From IMG/VR virus record IMGVR_UViG_3300030390_000339, positions 1-28,812 of that record: a stretch of 28,812 bases of DNA; one strand, 5' to 3'. The notes beneath the pieces are model-generated. The model was given only the letters and a program-made list of their open reading frames with translations. It was not told where the DNA came from and did not search any database. This document shows positions 12,705 through 20,912 of the stretch, in pieces. A program made the position numbers and the translations under genes. This DNA comes from a virus. Within the stretch, counting starts at the first letter, position 1, and each line of letters opens with the position of its first letter.

Positions 12705-13681
12705 TATTACTTAGAAGCCCCTATATAATAAGCGTTGGCGAAATTGATAACTTAGGGTTTTGTATTTTAAGCCTAACCATAGACGGAGCCACAACTCCGC
12801 AATATACTATAACTAAAAATGCTTATCAGTTTATAGACTCTAACGATGACAATCAAGGTTTTTGTAGTTTTGATATTGCTGAATTATGTAGAGACTATAT
12901 AACAAACACTTATCAAGATTTAGCTGTTACAAATACTGTTGACACCGTTGCTATATCTTGGTCTATTCTAAAATACAGCTCAGCAAATCCTAGCGTATTA
13001 ATAGGTTCACCAGTTACAGGTTCAGACACAGGCATAAACGGATATACTGAATTTTCTGAGGGGCTTAATGCAGAAATAACAACTGACACAATACTATTAT
13101 CTGGTCAAAAAATATACTTACCTTTAAATGTTAGAACTACTATATTTACTTTTGAAAGTGGGTCTATAGTAAATAACGATGTCTCTTCTTCGGCTACCAG
13201 TATAAGCGTATTAGGCGGTAAAGGAATAGAAGTTGAAAGAATAAGAGAATGTAAGTACAGACATTTTAAAGTAACATTTATAAATAAATACGGTGTTTTA
13301 CAAGATTTATATTTTTTTATGAAAAGAATAGACAGTACTTCGGTTACTAATGAAAATTACAAAGCCAACGTACTTAATTTACTACAGGCAACACCGAGTT
13401 ATTCTACAACTAGCCACGTTAATAAAACGTTTAACTTTAAAGGGCAAGAATCTTTTACTATGTCTACGGGCTATGTAGATGAGTCTTATAATTCTTATTT
13501 ACAAGAGCTTATGCTATCGGAGTTTATTTGGGTTAAAAGGTCGGCTGGCTCTAACAGCCCTGTTGTACCTTGCGTTTTAAATACTCAAAGCTTTGTTAAG
13601 AAGACTAGTTTAAATGATAAGCTAGTAGAATACACTTTAGAATTTTCACCATCTAATCAAATTGTAAACAACGTCAGATAA
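12701..13681 (+). CDS. Distal tail/baseplate-like structural protein
   Basis: This 326-residue, strand-rich protein opens with RSPYIISV and carries FCSFDIAELCRDYITNTYQD. I know this pairing from a structural protein family of Bacteroidota phages, where RSPY is followed by F-x-I-x-x-L-x-RDY. There are few helices and no enzyme motif. The position before the tail hub and tape measure suggests a tail-tip or distal tail protein. The start overlaps the previous stop (ATGA), and its stop overlaps a tiny lipoprotein gene. Confidence 0.65.
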   Translation: MILLRSPYIISVGEIDNLGFCILSLTIDGATTPQYTITKNAYQFIDSNDDNQGFCSFDIAELCRDYITNTYQDLAVTNTVDTVAISWSILKYSSANPSVLIGSPVTGSDTGINGYTEFSEGLNAEITTDTILLSGQKIYLPLNVRTTIFTFESGSIVNNDVSSSATSISVLGGKGIEVERIRECKYRHFKVTFINKYGVLQDLYFFMKRIDSTSVTNENYKANVLNLLQATPSYSTTSHVNKTFNFKGQESFTMSTGYVDESYNSYLQELMLSEFIWVKRSAGSNSPVVPCVLNTQSFVKKTSLNDKLVEYTLEFSPSNQIVNNVR

Positions 13682-13791
13682 TGAGATTAATAATATTAGT
13701 TTTATGTTTTATTATTTTAAGTAGCTGTAAGCCGTTTAAGAAAATACCTAAAGACTTACCTAGTATTGCAAAAAACCAAAACTTTAAATAA
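13681..13791 (+). CDS. Tiny lipoprotein (36 aa)
   Basis: The start overlaps the previous stop and the stop overlaps the next start (both TAATG). The first 15 residues form a type II signal (MRLIILVLCFIILSSC) with lipobox L13-S14-S15-C16. The mature 21-residue peptide (CKPFKKIPKDLPS and on) is basic. After processing it would be a lipid-anchored peptide. Possible roles include an outer-membrane spanin-like part or superinfection exclusion; it is far too short for a known spanin, so I leave function open. Confidence 0.65.
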   Translation: MRLIILVLCFIILSSCKPFKKIPKDLPSIAKNQNFK

Positions 13792-15995
13792 TGAGAAAAG
13801 AGTTATCATTATACGTTAGAAATATTTACGGTTTAAACGAAGCTGAACTAGCAGACCAAGCAATACAACCTTTTGAGAGAGTAGATTTTTTTAAAGACGA
13901 GACAGTGACGTTGACTCAGACAATTAAAAACTCCACAGCACCAGACAAGTTGTTTACAGACTTTACTCAAGGTTTTACAATACCAGCTAGCTCGGTTAAT
14001 AATAAAATATTTAAACACTATTACAATAACGGTATAGTAGGTTATGACGCTAGAATAAAAGTCCCAGCAAGATTAGAGTTAAACTTAATGCCATTTAAAG
14101 ATGGTTTTATAAAACTAGAGTCTGTCGCTATGGAATTTGGTAAACCTAAAAGCTATAAGATTACATTTTTTGGTAATACGGTAGGTTTAACCGAATTATT
14201 TGGTGAAGACCAATTATCAAATTTAGAGTGGTTAAATAATTTTACCTTGCTTTATGATGGTGCGGTTATAAAATCTAGATTTACAAATAACAATAACAAT
14301 GTTACAGTAGACGGGGTTCAATATACAGACCCTATTATAACACCGCTTATAACACATACTAGAAGACTGTATTACAACTCTGGTCAGACTGTTGTACTTG
14401 GTGACGGAAACTTATCTTATACAGCTAACGATTTAAAAGGTGTTAGAGCTACAGACTTAAAATATGCAATAAGAAACGAAGTTATAATAAAGGCTATAGA
14501 AAAAACATATCCTACAATTAGTTTTGGCTCTAGTGCTACAAGCTTTTTTAGAAATAACAACGCTCCGTTTTACAATATGTATATGTGGCTTAGTAGACGT
14601 AAAGGTAGTGTAGTCGCTGACTCAAACTTTGAGGCTCCTGTATATCCGTCTTTGGTTCCGTTTTCTACAATTACTTCTAGTGATGTGGCTTTTGGTAGCG
14701 TAGACCCAGTGACAGGTATTACGGTTAATATACCTAGCCAATATACTAGTTTTGACGGGTCTGTTAGTTGTTCAATTCAGCCCGCTGGTGGTTCAGGTAG
14801 TGTTATATATAATTATGAATTATCTTATAATGGTTTAGCTGTTAGCTCGGCTTTAAATGTTATAGGTAGTCAAAATGTAGTTATACCAAATAATTTACAA
14901 AACGTAACTTCAGGAACTTTCACTTTAATTATATCACCTCAGTCAACTTTAGTTTTAACACAAGTTTCTTTAACTTTAGAGAGAGCTTATGTTAATGATT
15001 CTGGCGGTGATATAGAAGAGTCTTCACAATTTTCTACAGGGTCTTTTACTATAACAGCGGCGTTTAATTTTGAAATTACTCAGCAAATGCCACAGATGCA
15101 AATACTAGACTATTTAACAAATTTGTTTAAGATGTTTAATTTAATTGCGTATGTAACATTTGACCCAGCGTCTGGAATATCTACTATAGAAGTACAAGAC
15201 TATAACCAATATTATTTTGGTAACACTAGTGAATATGACCTTGGATATAAGTCTATAGACATAACAAAATATGTAACCGTAGACAAAGAAACTATAGCTA
15301 CAGCTTTACCTTATGGCGAAATTAATTTATCCTATAAAGATTTAAAAACTTTTTTTGCTTCTTTTCATAAACAAATAACAAATCAAAATTGGGGTACTGA
15401 AACTTATAGAGGGAATGATAATAGTTTATTTAGTGGCGATACTTATAAAGTTGAAATTGGATTTGAACACCAAAAATATGAAAGGCTAATAGACGGGAAT
15501 GGTCAAATAACAAAAACAATTCAGTGGGGTTGGTCTGTAGACGATAACGAAGAGTCTTATATAGGTAACCCTTTACAATTTTATGCTTATCGTAAAGTCG
15601 GTGGTACAACGTTATCTTTTATGATAAACGACAGTACTGTAGAACCTTTAACTAATTATTGGTTACCAGCTAATAGTATTATAACAGGCAATACAACGGC
15701 TAGCCAGAGTTTAAACTTTTTTCCTGAAACTGACGAGTGGACCTTTCAAGTTAATCTAAATACTTTATTTAAAAACTATTACGAGATTTATATGGAGGGT
15801 ATATTTGATTTTGCTAAAAGAATTATATCAGTAGAAGCTTATTTACCAGACTCAGTACTTAACGACTTACAATTAAATGACCGATTTATTATAGGCGATA
15901 GGACATACTTAATAAACTCTATAACCACAGACTTTGCTACAGGTAAAAGCAAACTAGAATTATTAACAGAAAACTTAAAACAAATACTACTATAA
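13791..15995 (+). CDS. Tail hub / large tail structural protein
   Basis: A 734-residue beta-rich protein. The N-terminal 130 residues include FTQGFTIPASSVNNKIFKHY, a pattern I know from large virion proteins of Bacteroidota phages. The middle (about 280-420) reads like an inserted Ig- or carbohydrate-binding-like beta domain (FDGSVSCSIQPAGG, TFTLIISPQS). The C-terminus (LNDRFIIGDRTYLINSITTD) resembles the end of tail hub proteins (T4 gp27-like), with strands around a D-R-F-I-I-x-x-x-x-Y core. It would form the tail tip on which the fibre sits. It lies just upstream of the tape measure gene. Confidence 0.65.
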   Translation: MRKELSLYVRNIYGLNEAELADQAIQPFERVDFFKDETVTLTQTIKNSTAPDKLFTDFTQGFTIPASSVNNKIFKHYYNNGIVGYDARIKVPARLELNLMPFKDGFIKLESVAMEFGKPKSYKITFFGNTVGLTELFGEDQLSNLEWLNNFTLLYDGAVIKSRFTNNNNNVTVDGVQYTDPIITPLITHTRRLYYNSGQTVVLGDGNLSYTANDLKGVRATDLKYAIRNEVIIKAIEKTYPTISFGSSATSFFRNNNAPFYNMYMWLSRRKGSVVADSNFEAPVYPSLVPFSTITSSDVAFGSVDPVTGITVNIPSQYTSFDGSVSCSIQPAGGSGSVIYNYELSYNGLAVSSALNVIGSQNVVIPNNLQNVTSGTFTLIISPQSTLVLTQVSLTLERAYVNDSGGDIEESSQFSTGSFTITAAFNFEITQQMPQMQILDYLTNLFKMFNLIAYVTFDPASGISTIEVQDYNQYYFGNTSEYDLGYKSIDITKYVTVDKETIATALPYGEINLSYKDLKTFFASFHKQITNQNWGTETYRGNDNSLFSGDTYKVEIGFEHQKYERLIDGNGQITKTIQWGWSVDDNEESYIGNPLQFYAYRKVGGTTLSFMINDSTVEPLTNYWLPANSIITGNTTASQSLNFFPETDEWTFQVNLNTLFKNYYEIYMEGIFDFAKRIISVEAYLPDSVLNDLQLNDRFIIGDRTYLINSITTDFATGKSKLELLTENLKQILL

Positions 15996-16141
15996 TGTTA
16001 AAAATAATTATTGACTTGTTAGAAAACGCTAACGGCGAGACAGAGAATATTAAAATAGCTCAAGGTAAATATAAACTAGCTGGTAGTATTAAAGAATCAT
16101 ATAACCAATTTAAAAAAGAATATAGATGGTTGAAAAAATAG
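15995..16141 (+). CDS. Hypothetical 48-aa protein
   Basis: ATG 15995 overlaps the hub stop (TAATG), and the 3' end overlaps the tape measure gene by 16 bases. The product (MLKIIIDLLENANGETENIK, then YKLAGSIKESYNQFKKEY) is short, basic and helical. No family is recognised. Its place between hub and tape measure suggests a minor tail assembly protein, by position only. Confidence 0.55.
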   Translation: MLKIIIDLLENANGETENIKIAQGKYKLAGSIKESYNQFKKEYRWLKK

Positions 16142-17862
16142 GCATTGAGGTTGAGGTTAAATCCAAAGGAGCCGCAGCCGCATTTAAAGAACTAGGAAAC
16201 GATATAGGTGCTTTTAATAAAAGCTTAGATAAAAATAGAGACGCAGTATCAGCTTTTGATTCTGTCACAGGCGGAGCAGTTTCTCAAGCTAGAAATATGT
16301 CTAAGTCTATTAAGGGAGCCGCTGTAGCAATTAAAGGATTTAACGCTAGTTTGTCTTTAACTAAAAAAGCAATATTAGCAACTGGTATTGGTATTCTAGT
16401 TGTAGCTTTAGGAGCTGTTATAGCATACTGGGACGATATAAAATCTATAATGTCAGGTGTATCGGTAGAGCAAAAAAACATTTTAGAGAATCAAACTAAA
16501 ACTACAGAAAACGCTCAGAAAAATTTAGATATGATTTCAGCTACTGAGAACATTCTAAAGCAACAAGGTAAAACTGACAAAGATATATTAAAGCTTAAAA
16601 TAGCTCAAACTAACGAAACTATAAAAGCTTTAGAAGCTCAGCTAGAAACTCAAATAACACAACGTCAAGAAGCTAAAGAGCAAGCTATGCGTATGCAAGG
16701 TTATTTGTCTGGGTTAATTCAATTTGTAGTTGGTCCTATAGGCTGGATATTAAAAGCTTATGATAAACTAACAGGAAGCAATACGTCACAAATTTTTGAC
16801 AAAATGGCTAGCTTAGCATTTAGTGCCGAAGACGAAGACGCTGACAAAGCTATTGAAGACGCTAAAAACAACTTAACTAAGCTTAAGAATATGAAGGCTG
16901 GTTTTGAAAACACTGTTAAAGCCAAAGAAAAAACTGATAGAGAAAAAGATAAAAAAGAAGAAGAAGAAGCAGAAAAAGCTAAAGCTGAGGCTATAGAGAG
17001 AATCCGTAAAGGCCTTATAGATACTGAAGCAAAAGAGAGAGCCGATAAATTAAAACAAATAGAAGACGATTACAAAGAGCAAATAGCTTTAGCTGAAAAG
17101 TATTACGGTATTGAGTCTGACAAAGTTTTAGAATTAAGAGCCGCTCAAAAAATAAAAGAAGACGAGCAACAAGCTATATTTGACGAGCAAGACGAGAAAA
17201 AAGAGTTAGACGCTCAAACTAAAAGACTAGAAGAGTTAGCCTTAGCTAAAGAAACTGAGCTAGAAGACTTTCAAACACAAAGAGACTTATTAGCTGAGCA
17301 AAGACAACTATTAGAAGATGACGAGCTATTGAGTGATGACCAAAAAAATGCAGCACTAAAAGCCAACTCTGAAGCTAGCGAAAAAATAACTGAACTTGAA
17401 TACATAGCTAAAAGAAATTCAGTGTTAAGCTACGCACAGTCTTTAGCACAATTTAGCGACATACTAGGTAAAGAAACGGCGGCTGGTAAAGCCCTAGCAA
17501 TAGCCTCTACTTTGTTTTCTACCTATCAAGGTGCTAGTGATGCTTTAAAAGACGAAACGATACCAAATACGTTTGCTAGAGTCGCTGCGGTTGGTACGGT
17601 ATTAGCAACAGGTTTTAAACAAGTTAAGGGAATTATGAGTACTCAGGTTCCTGGTGGTAGTGGTGGCCCTAGCCCTGTAATGAATGCTAGCGTAGATAGC
17701 TCACCTTCTTTTAATGTAGTAGGCCAAGGTGGTAGTAGTCAACTAGCTTCAGCTATTGCAGACCAACAAGCTGCTCCGTCTAGAAGTTATGTAGTAGCAC
17801 AAGACGTAACCACAGCACAAGCTTTAGAACGTAGTATAATAGACTCAGCTAGTTTAGGATAA
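16126..17862 (+). CDS. Tail tape measure protein
   Basis: The 578-residue protein opens with a VEKIGIEVEVKSKGAAAAFK segment typical of tape measure proteins. It has a membrane-like helix at about 82-101 (ILATGIGILVVALGAVIAYW) and a second hydrophobic stretch (LIQFVVGPIGWILKAY). A long charged coiled coil follows from about 260 to 420 (REKDKKEEEEAEKAKAEAIE and on), then a Gly/Ser/Pro-rich end. Tape measure length sets tail length; at about 0.15 nm per residue this gives a tail of very roughly 85 nm, short for a siphovirus. It ends the tail operon; late promoter copy 3 begins 4 nt later. Confidence 0.9.
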   Translation: MVEKIGIEVEVKSKGAAAAFKELGNDIGAFNKSLDKNRDAVSAFDSVTGGAVSQARNMSKSIKGAAVAIKGFNASLSLTKKAILATGIGILVVALGAVIAYWDDIKSIMSGVSVEQKNILENQTKTTENAQKNLDMISATENILKQQGKTDKDILKLKIAQTNETIKALEAQLETQITQRQEAKEQAMRMQGYLSGLIQFVVGPIGWILKAYDKLTGSNTSQIFDKMASLAFSAEDEDADKAIEDAKNNLTKLKNMKAGFENTVKAKEKTDREKDKKEEEEAEKAKAEAIERIRKGLIDTEAKERADKLKQIEDDYKEQIALAEKYYGIESDKVLELRAAQKIKEDEQQAIFDEQDEKKELDAQTKRLEELALAKETELEDFQTQRDLLAEQRQLLEDDELLSDDQKNAALKANSEASEKITELEYIAKRNSVLSYAQSLAQFSDILGKETAAGKALAIASTLFSTYQGASDALKDETIPNTFARVAAVGTVLATGFKQVKGIMSTQVPGGSGGPSPVMNASVDSSPSFNVVGQGGSSQLASAIADQQAAPSRSYVVAQDVTTAQALERSIIDSASLG

Positions 17863-17865
17863 AAA

Positions 17866-17892
17866 CAAATAATTAATTTAAAACGTTATATA
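17866..17892 (+). promoter_or_regulatory. Late promoter motif copy 3 (before protease)
   Basis: CAAAT at 17866-17870, 13 nt, then CGTTATATA at 17884-17892. The ATG at 17896 begins 12 nt after the start of CGTT, so any transcript would have almost no leader. Confidence 0.75.
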
Positions 17893-17895
17893 ATT

Positions 17896-18507
17896 ATGAA
17901 AGTAGTAGAATTAATAATTGACGAAACTGACTTAGAGTCTGGAGTTGACTGTATAAGCATAGTAGAACACCCAGCAATAGAAGAAAATTGGGTTGCTCTA
18001 AAAGATGAGAAAAAAGAATTTCAATTTAAAGAGGTCGATAAAGACCAAAGAATATTATTAGGAGCTTTACTAGTCCCTAATAAAACTATATACCGCAAAG
18101 ACGGACCAGACCAGGAGCCTTATTATATATTTTTTAATAAAGATACAGTAAGACTTGCAAGTGAATTATTTATGCAAAGAGGCTATCAAAATAATGCTAG
18201 CTACGAGCATATAGAAAAAATCAAAGGGTTGACTTTAGTAGAGTCTTGGATAATAGAATCTAAAGACCAGGATAAAAGCAACTTATACGATTTAGACTTA
18301 CCTGTAGGCACTTGGGTCGGAGCGGTCCGAGTACATAACGATAAAATCTGGTCTGACATAAAAGAGTCAGGAACTTTAAACGGTTTCAGTATTGAGGGTA
18401 TGTTTGGCGAAAAATACAAGACAGACGTAAAAGCGCATAAGCAAGAAATAAAAGACGGACTTAAACTATTAGCAATTAAAAAAGCTTTATTAGAAAATGG
18501 CAAATAG
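17896..18507 (+). CDS. Prohead protease (XkdF / S78-like)
   Basis: The 203-residue protein shows GVDCISIVEHPAIEENW near the start. LLGALLVPNKTIYRKD and YYIFFNKDTVRLASELF follow, then ASYEHIEKIKGLTLVESWII and LNGFSIEGMF. This matches the XkdF-like prohead protease family, serine proteases with H105 and S165 as probable catalytic residues. It would process scaffold and capsid proteins during head maturation. It sits directly behind the third late promoter and upstream of the scaffold-region genes and major capsid gene, the usual place for a protease. It overlaps the next gene by 11 bases. Confidence 0.88.
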   Translation: MKVVELIIDETDLESGVDCISIVEHPAIEENWVALKDEKKEFQFKEVDKDQRILLGALLVPNKTIYRKDGPDQEPYYIFFNKDTVRLASELFMQRGYQNNASYEHIEKIKGLTLVESWIIESKDQDKSNLYDLDLPVGTWVGAVRVHNDKIWSDIKESGTLNGFSIEGMFGEKYKTDVKAHKQEIKDGLKLLAIKKALLENGK

Positions 18508-18724
18508 AAACCAAAATATTCCTTTACCTAAAGTAACTCCTACAAATGGTAAGCGAGCCTGTTATTGTAAGGACGAAAATACTTATAGTCGTAGATGCTG
18601 TGACGGGTCCTACTGGGCGCAAGGAATTGGGACTATTATAAGAACCGAATTTTTTATTATAGCAGAAGACAGAGACGAGTTGTTAACCGAAGACGGCAAC
18701 GACTTTATGGTACCCGAAGTTTAA
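18497..18724 (+). CDS. Cys-rich small virion-region protein (75 aa)
   Basis: ATG 18497 lies inside the protease 3' end. The middle has four cysteines (RACYCKDENTYSRRCCDGSYW) and an AQGIGTI turn, a combination I recall in small proteins of Bacteroidota phages next to structural genes. The C-terminal 24 residues (FFIIAEDRDELLTEDGNDF and on) closely match the end of the protein at 26164-26352, so they look like a shared module. Function unknown. Late promoter copy 4 begins 6 nt after its stop. Confidence 0.7.
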   Translation: MANRNQNIPLPKVTPTNGKRACYCKDENTYSRRCCDGSYWAQGIGTIIRTEFFIIAEDRDELLTEDGNDFMVPEV

Positions 18725-18729
18725 AAATA

Positions 18730-18756
18730 CAAATAAATTAATCAATACGTTATATA
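18730..18756 (+). promoter_or_regulatory. Late promoter motif copy 4 (before scaffold region)
   Basis: CAAAT at 18730-18734, 13 nt, then CGTTATATA at 18748-18756. The ATG at 18760 begins 12 nt after the start of CGTT, the same spacing as copies 3 and 5. Confidence 0.75.
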
Positions 18757-18759
18757 GAT

Positions 18760-19164
18760 ATGAATACAAAGAATACGGTGTTTGCTAAATTGTTTAGTAA
18801 TAAAACTAAATTGTCTAAAAAAGTTAATTTAGCTTATAGAGAATCTGAATTAGACTCTGCTTTTACAGAGTTTCAAAACGAAAGAGGTGAGTTAGATTTT
18901 ATATTAAAAAATAAATTACCAGACGTTATTAATGAATTAAAAGATTTTATATCAATTATTGATAACTCAGAGTCAGAATTAAACCGACTTATTGAATTAT
19001 ATAATGACGCTCGAAAATATTATGAAGATGCTTCAAGTGAGTTAGGTATAGACCCAGAATCTATTGTAAATTATAGAAATTTAGATACTGATGTTTTTAA
19101 AGCTGAAGAACAATTACAAATTGCTAGTCAATTAAGGTCAGACATTAATAATATTAATATATAA
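18760..19164 (+). CDS. Scaffold-region coiled-coil protein, paralog A
   Basis: The 134-residue acidic, helical protein starts MNTKNTVFAKLFSNK. It contains long helices (LPDVINELKDFISIIDNSES) and an ASSELGIDPES motif (about 91-101), and ends in another helix. The VF-x-KLF start and the ELGID motif recur in the genes at 19167 and 19798. Lying between the protease and the scaffold and capsid genes, it is probably an accessory scaffold or internal head protein. I do not know a named family. It follows late promoter copy 4. Confidence 0.7.
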   Translation: MNTKNTVFAKLFSNKTKLSKKVNLAYRESELDSAFTEFQNERGELDFILKNKLPDVINELKDFISIIDNSESELNRLIELYNDARKYYEDASSELGIDPESIVNYRNLDTDVFKAEEQLQIASQLRSDINNINI

Positions 19165-19166
19165 AT

Positions 19167-19601
19167 ATGAACACAAAAAAAGCAGTATTCAGTAAGTTAT
19201 TTGGTAAGAAGCCGTTAACAGCAACTCAGCTTAAAAATCAAAAAGTAGCTTTAGGCTTGGTCCAGGATTTAGAATATGACTTAATGAGTTTACAAGACCA
19301 AAGCGGTTTGTTATCTTATTTAGCTTACGAATGGCACGACGAAAAATTTGAAGAGTACCGTCAAGCTTGGATGCAATTAAATGACGAGTATACTCATAAT
19401 GGTAGCGCAGTTTTAAGATATGACGACGTATCTAGGGATTTAGGTATTTTAGACGAGATTAAAGTAAAAGCCGACGAGCTAGGTTTAGACGCTAACGACG
19501 TATACGACCAATGGGACGAACACTACGCAGAGTTAGAAAATATGAAAGCAAACGACGAGCAGTATATTCGTAACGAGCAAGAATTTAGAGATTGGACGTA
19601 A
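19167..19601 (+). CDS. Scaffold-region coiled-coil protein, paralog B
   Basis: The 144-residue product opens MNTKKAVFSKLFGKKPLT, nearly the same as paralog A, and carries KADELGLDANDVY (102-114). The middle is acidic and helical with several Trp (EWHDEKFEEYRQAWMQLNDE). It begins two bases after paralog A stops and overlaps the next gene (TAATG). The shared ends with differing middles suggest duplication followed by divergence. A structural or scaffold role is inferred from place and from the acidic coiled-coil character. Confidence 0.7.
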   Translation: MNTKKAVFSKLFGKKPLTATQLKNQKVALGLVQDLEYDLMSLQDQSGLLSYLAYEWHDEKFEEYRQAWMQLNDEYTHNGSAVLRYDDVSRDLGILDEIKVKADELGLDANDVYDQWDEHYAELENMKANDEQYIRNEQEFRDWT

Positions 19602-19798
19602 TGAGTACACTAGACATAATAAATAGAAAACTTTTTAGAAAAGACGAAACTGTCGAAATGATAGTTAAGCGAATGTATAAAAAGATGGACTTAGAGAATT
19701 ATCCTTTTGACCAGTGTATTGCTGAGCAGACTAAGAAATACGGTGCTGAAGATGCGCCAAAGATTTGCGGATATATAAAAGAAAAATACGGGAGTTAA
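19601..19798 (+). CDS. Small PFDQCI-motif protein in capsid operon (65 aa)
   Basis: ATG 19601 overlaps the previous stop; a TTG at 19592 would add three residues and is not needed. The product has NYPFDQCIAEQTKKYGAEDA followed by KICGYIKEKYG. I have seen this F-D-x-C-I-A-x-Q-x-K-x-YG, ICG-x-IK pattern as a short module in phage and related capsid-processing or portal-associated proteins, where its role is unclear. The two cysteines are conserved parts of that pattern. It separates paralogs B and C. The stop overlaps the next start (TAATG). Confidence 0.7.
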   Translation: MSTLDIINRKLFRKDETVEMIVKRMYKKMDLENYPFDQCIAEQTKKYGAEDAPKICGYIKEKYGS

Positions 19799-20259
19799 TG
19801 AAAGATAATAAAGTATTTGCTATTTTAAAAAAGACTTCACTAATGAAGCTTAAAAATTCTAAAGTAGAGTTAGCTGCTATAGACGACTTAGAAACCGCTA
19901 TAGACAAAGCTGAAATATACAGTAGAGTTATTTTAATAAACGAAGCTATTGCAGACTCAGATGAGATATTAGATTTATACGAAGAGTTAAAATTTAAAAC
20001 TGAATCATATTTTAATAAATACGAAGATATTAATAATTGGTATTCTCAATTAAAGATAGAGAGAGACAATCTAGAAGAAAAAATGAATACATACGAAACT
20101 CTGACAGACGAGTTAGGTATTGACGCTAATACTTCAGAGTCGTTTAGATATGGAGACGAATTAATTTTTGATATGGACGATGAGTTTTTAACATACGACC
20201 AAAATTATAACAGATTCGTAGAAGCAGAAAAAATAAGTAATAACCTAAATATAAATTAA
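19798..20259 (+). CDS. Scaffold-region coiled-coil protein, paralog C
   Basis: From ATG 19798 it has 153 residues; an upstream TTG at 19765 would add eleven and overlaps the previous gene. It opens MKDNKVFAILKKTS, a weaker version of the A/B start. It is helical and acidic (ADSDEILDLYEELKFKTESY) and holds TDELGIDANTSES (103-115). A long acidic helix ends it. The relation to paralogs A and B is clear around ELGID and weaker elsewhere. A scaffold or accessory head role is likely by place. Confidence 0.7.
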   Translation: MKDNKVFAILKKTSLMKLKNSKVELAAIDDLETAIDKAEIYSRVILINEAIADSDEILDLYEELKFKTESYFNKYEDINNWYSQLKIERDNLEEKMNTYETLTDELGIDANTSESFRYGDELIFDMDDEFLTYDQNYNRFVEAEKISNNLNIN

Positions 20260-20279
20260 TAATCAATAAATAAATAAAT

Positions 20280-20903
20280 ATGAACACAACAGAAATGTTA
20301 AATCAAATTAAGACGTTGTTAGGAGCAAAAATAAACCTAGCGCAACTTATTTTGGATAACGGGACCGTAATAGAAGCTGATAGCTTTGAAAACGATGCGT
20401 CCGTTTTTATTGTCTCAGATGACGACAGAATTTCCTTACCTGTTGGTGAATATACAATCGAAGACGGTCGTATGCTTATCGTAACAGAAGAGGGAGTTAT
20501 ATCTGAAATTAGAGAGAAAATGGTAGAAGAGGAATTAGAAACTGAAGAGGTTATAATCGAAGCTCCAGAAGAGGTTGCAGACGAAATGGCGAAAGTTATT
20601 GAAGCTGTAGTTGAAGTTGTAGCACCAATTATTGAAGAGGTTAAGGAAGAAATAGAAGAGCTTAAGCGTAAGTTTGAGTCTATTCCTGAAGCTGAAGAAG
20701 AAGGTTATAAAGACGGAATCGCTGACGAAAAGGAAGACGAAAGAGAAAAAATGTCTTCACAGAAATTAGCATCTAGAAAATTAAAGCATAGCCCAGAGGC
20801 AAAAAGCAATAAAAAGCCTATGCAAACTCTATCTCAAAACAGAAATATGAATACAACTTTAGACAGAGTAATGGCTAAGGTATCTAAATTTAACAATAAA
20901 TAA
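20280..20903 (+). CDS. Capsid scaffold-like protein
   Basis: The 207-residue protein starts with a beta-rich domain (LAQLILDNGTVIEADSFEND, FIVSDDDRISLPVGEYTIED). A very acidic helical stretch follows (about 80-140, EELETEEVIIEAPEEV and EEVKEEIEELKRKFE), then a basic C-terminus. I know this N-terminal pattern from proteins just before the major capsid gene in Bacteroidota phages. The acidic coiled coil with a basic tail is typical of scaffolds that guide capsid assembly and are then cut by the protease. The next gene is the major capsid protein. Confidence 0.75.
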   Translation: MNTTEMLNQIKTLLGAKINLAQLILDNGTVIEADSFENDASVFIVSDDDRISLPVGEYTIEDGRMLIVTEEGVISEIREKMVEEELETEEVIIEAPEEVADEMAKVIEAVVEVVAPIIEEVKEEIEELKRKFESIPEAEEEGYKDGIADEKEDEREKMSSQKLASRKLKHSPEAKSNKKPMQTLSQNRNMNTTLDRVMAKVSKFNNK

Positions 20904-20912
20904 TAATTAAAA

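Noticed and set aside
18201-18503. Reverse-strand open frame under the protease gene
   Set aside because: Antisense to clear XkdF-like protease sequence, with no motif or start context.
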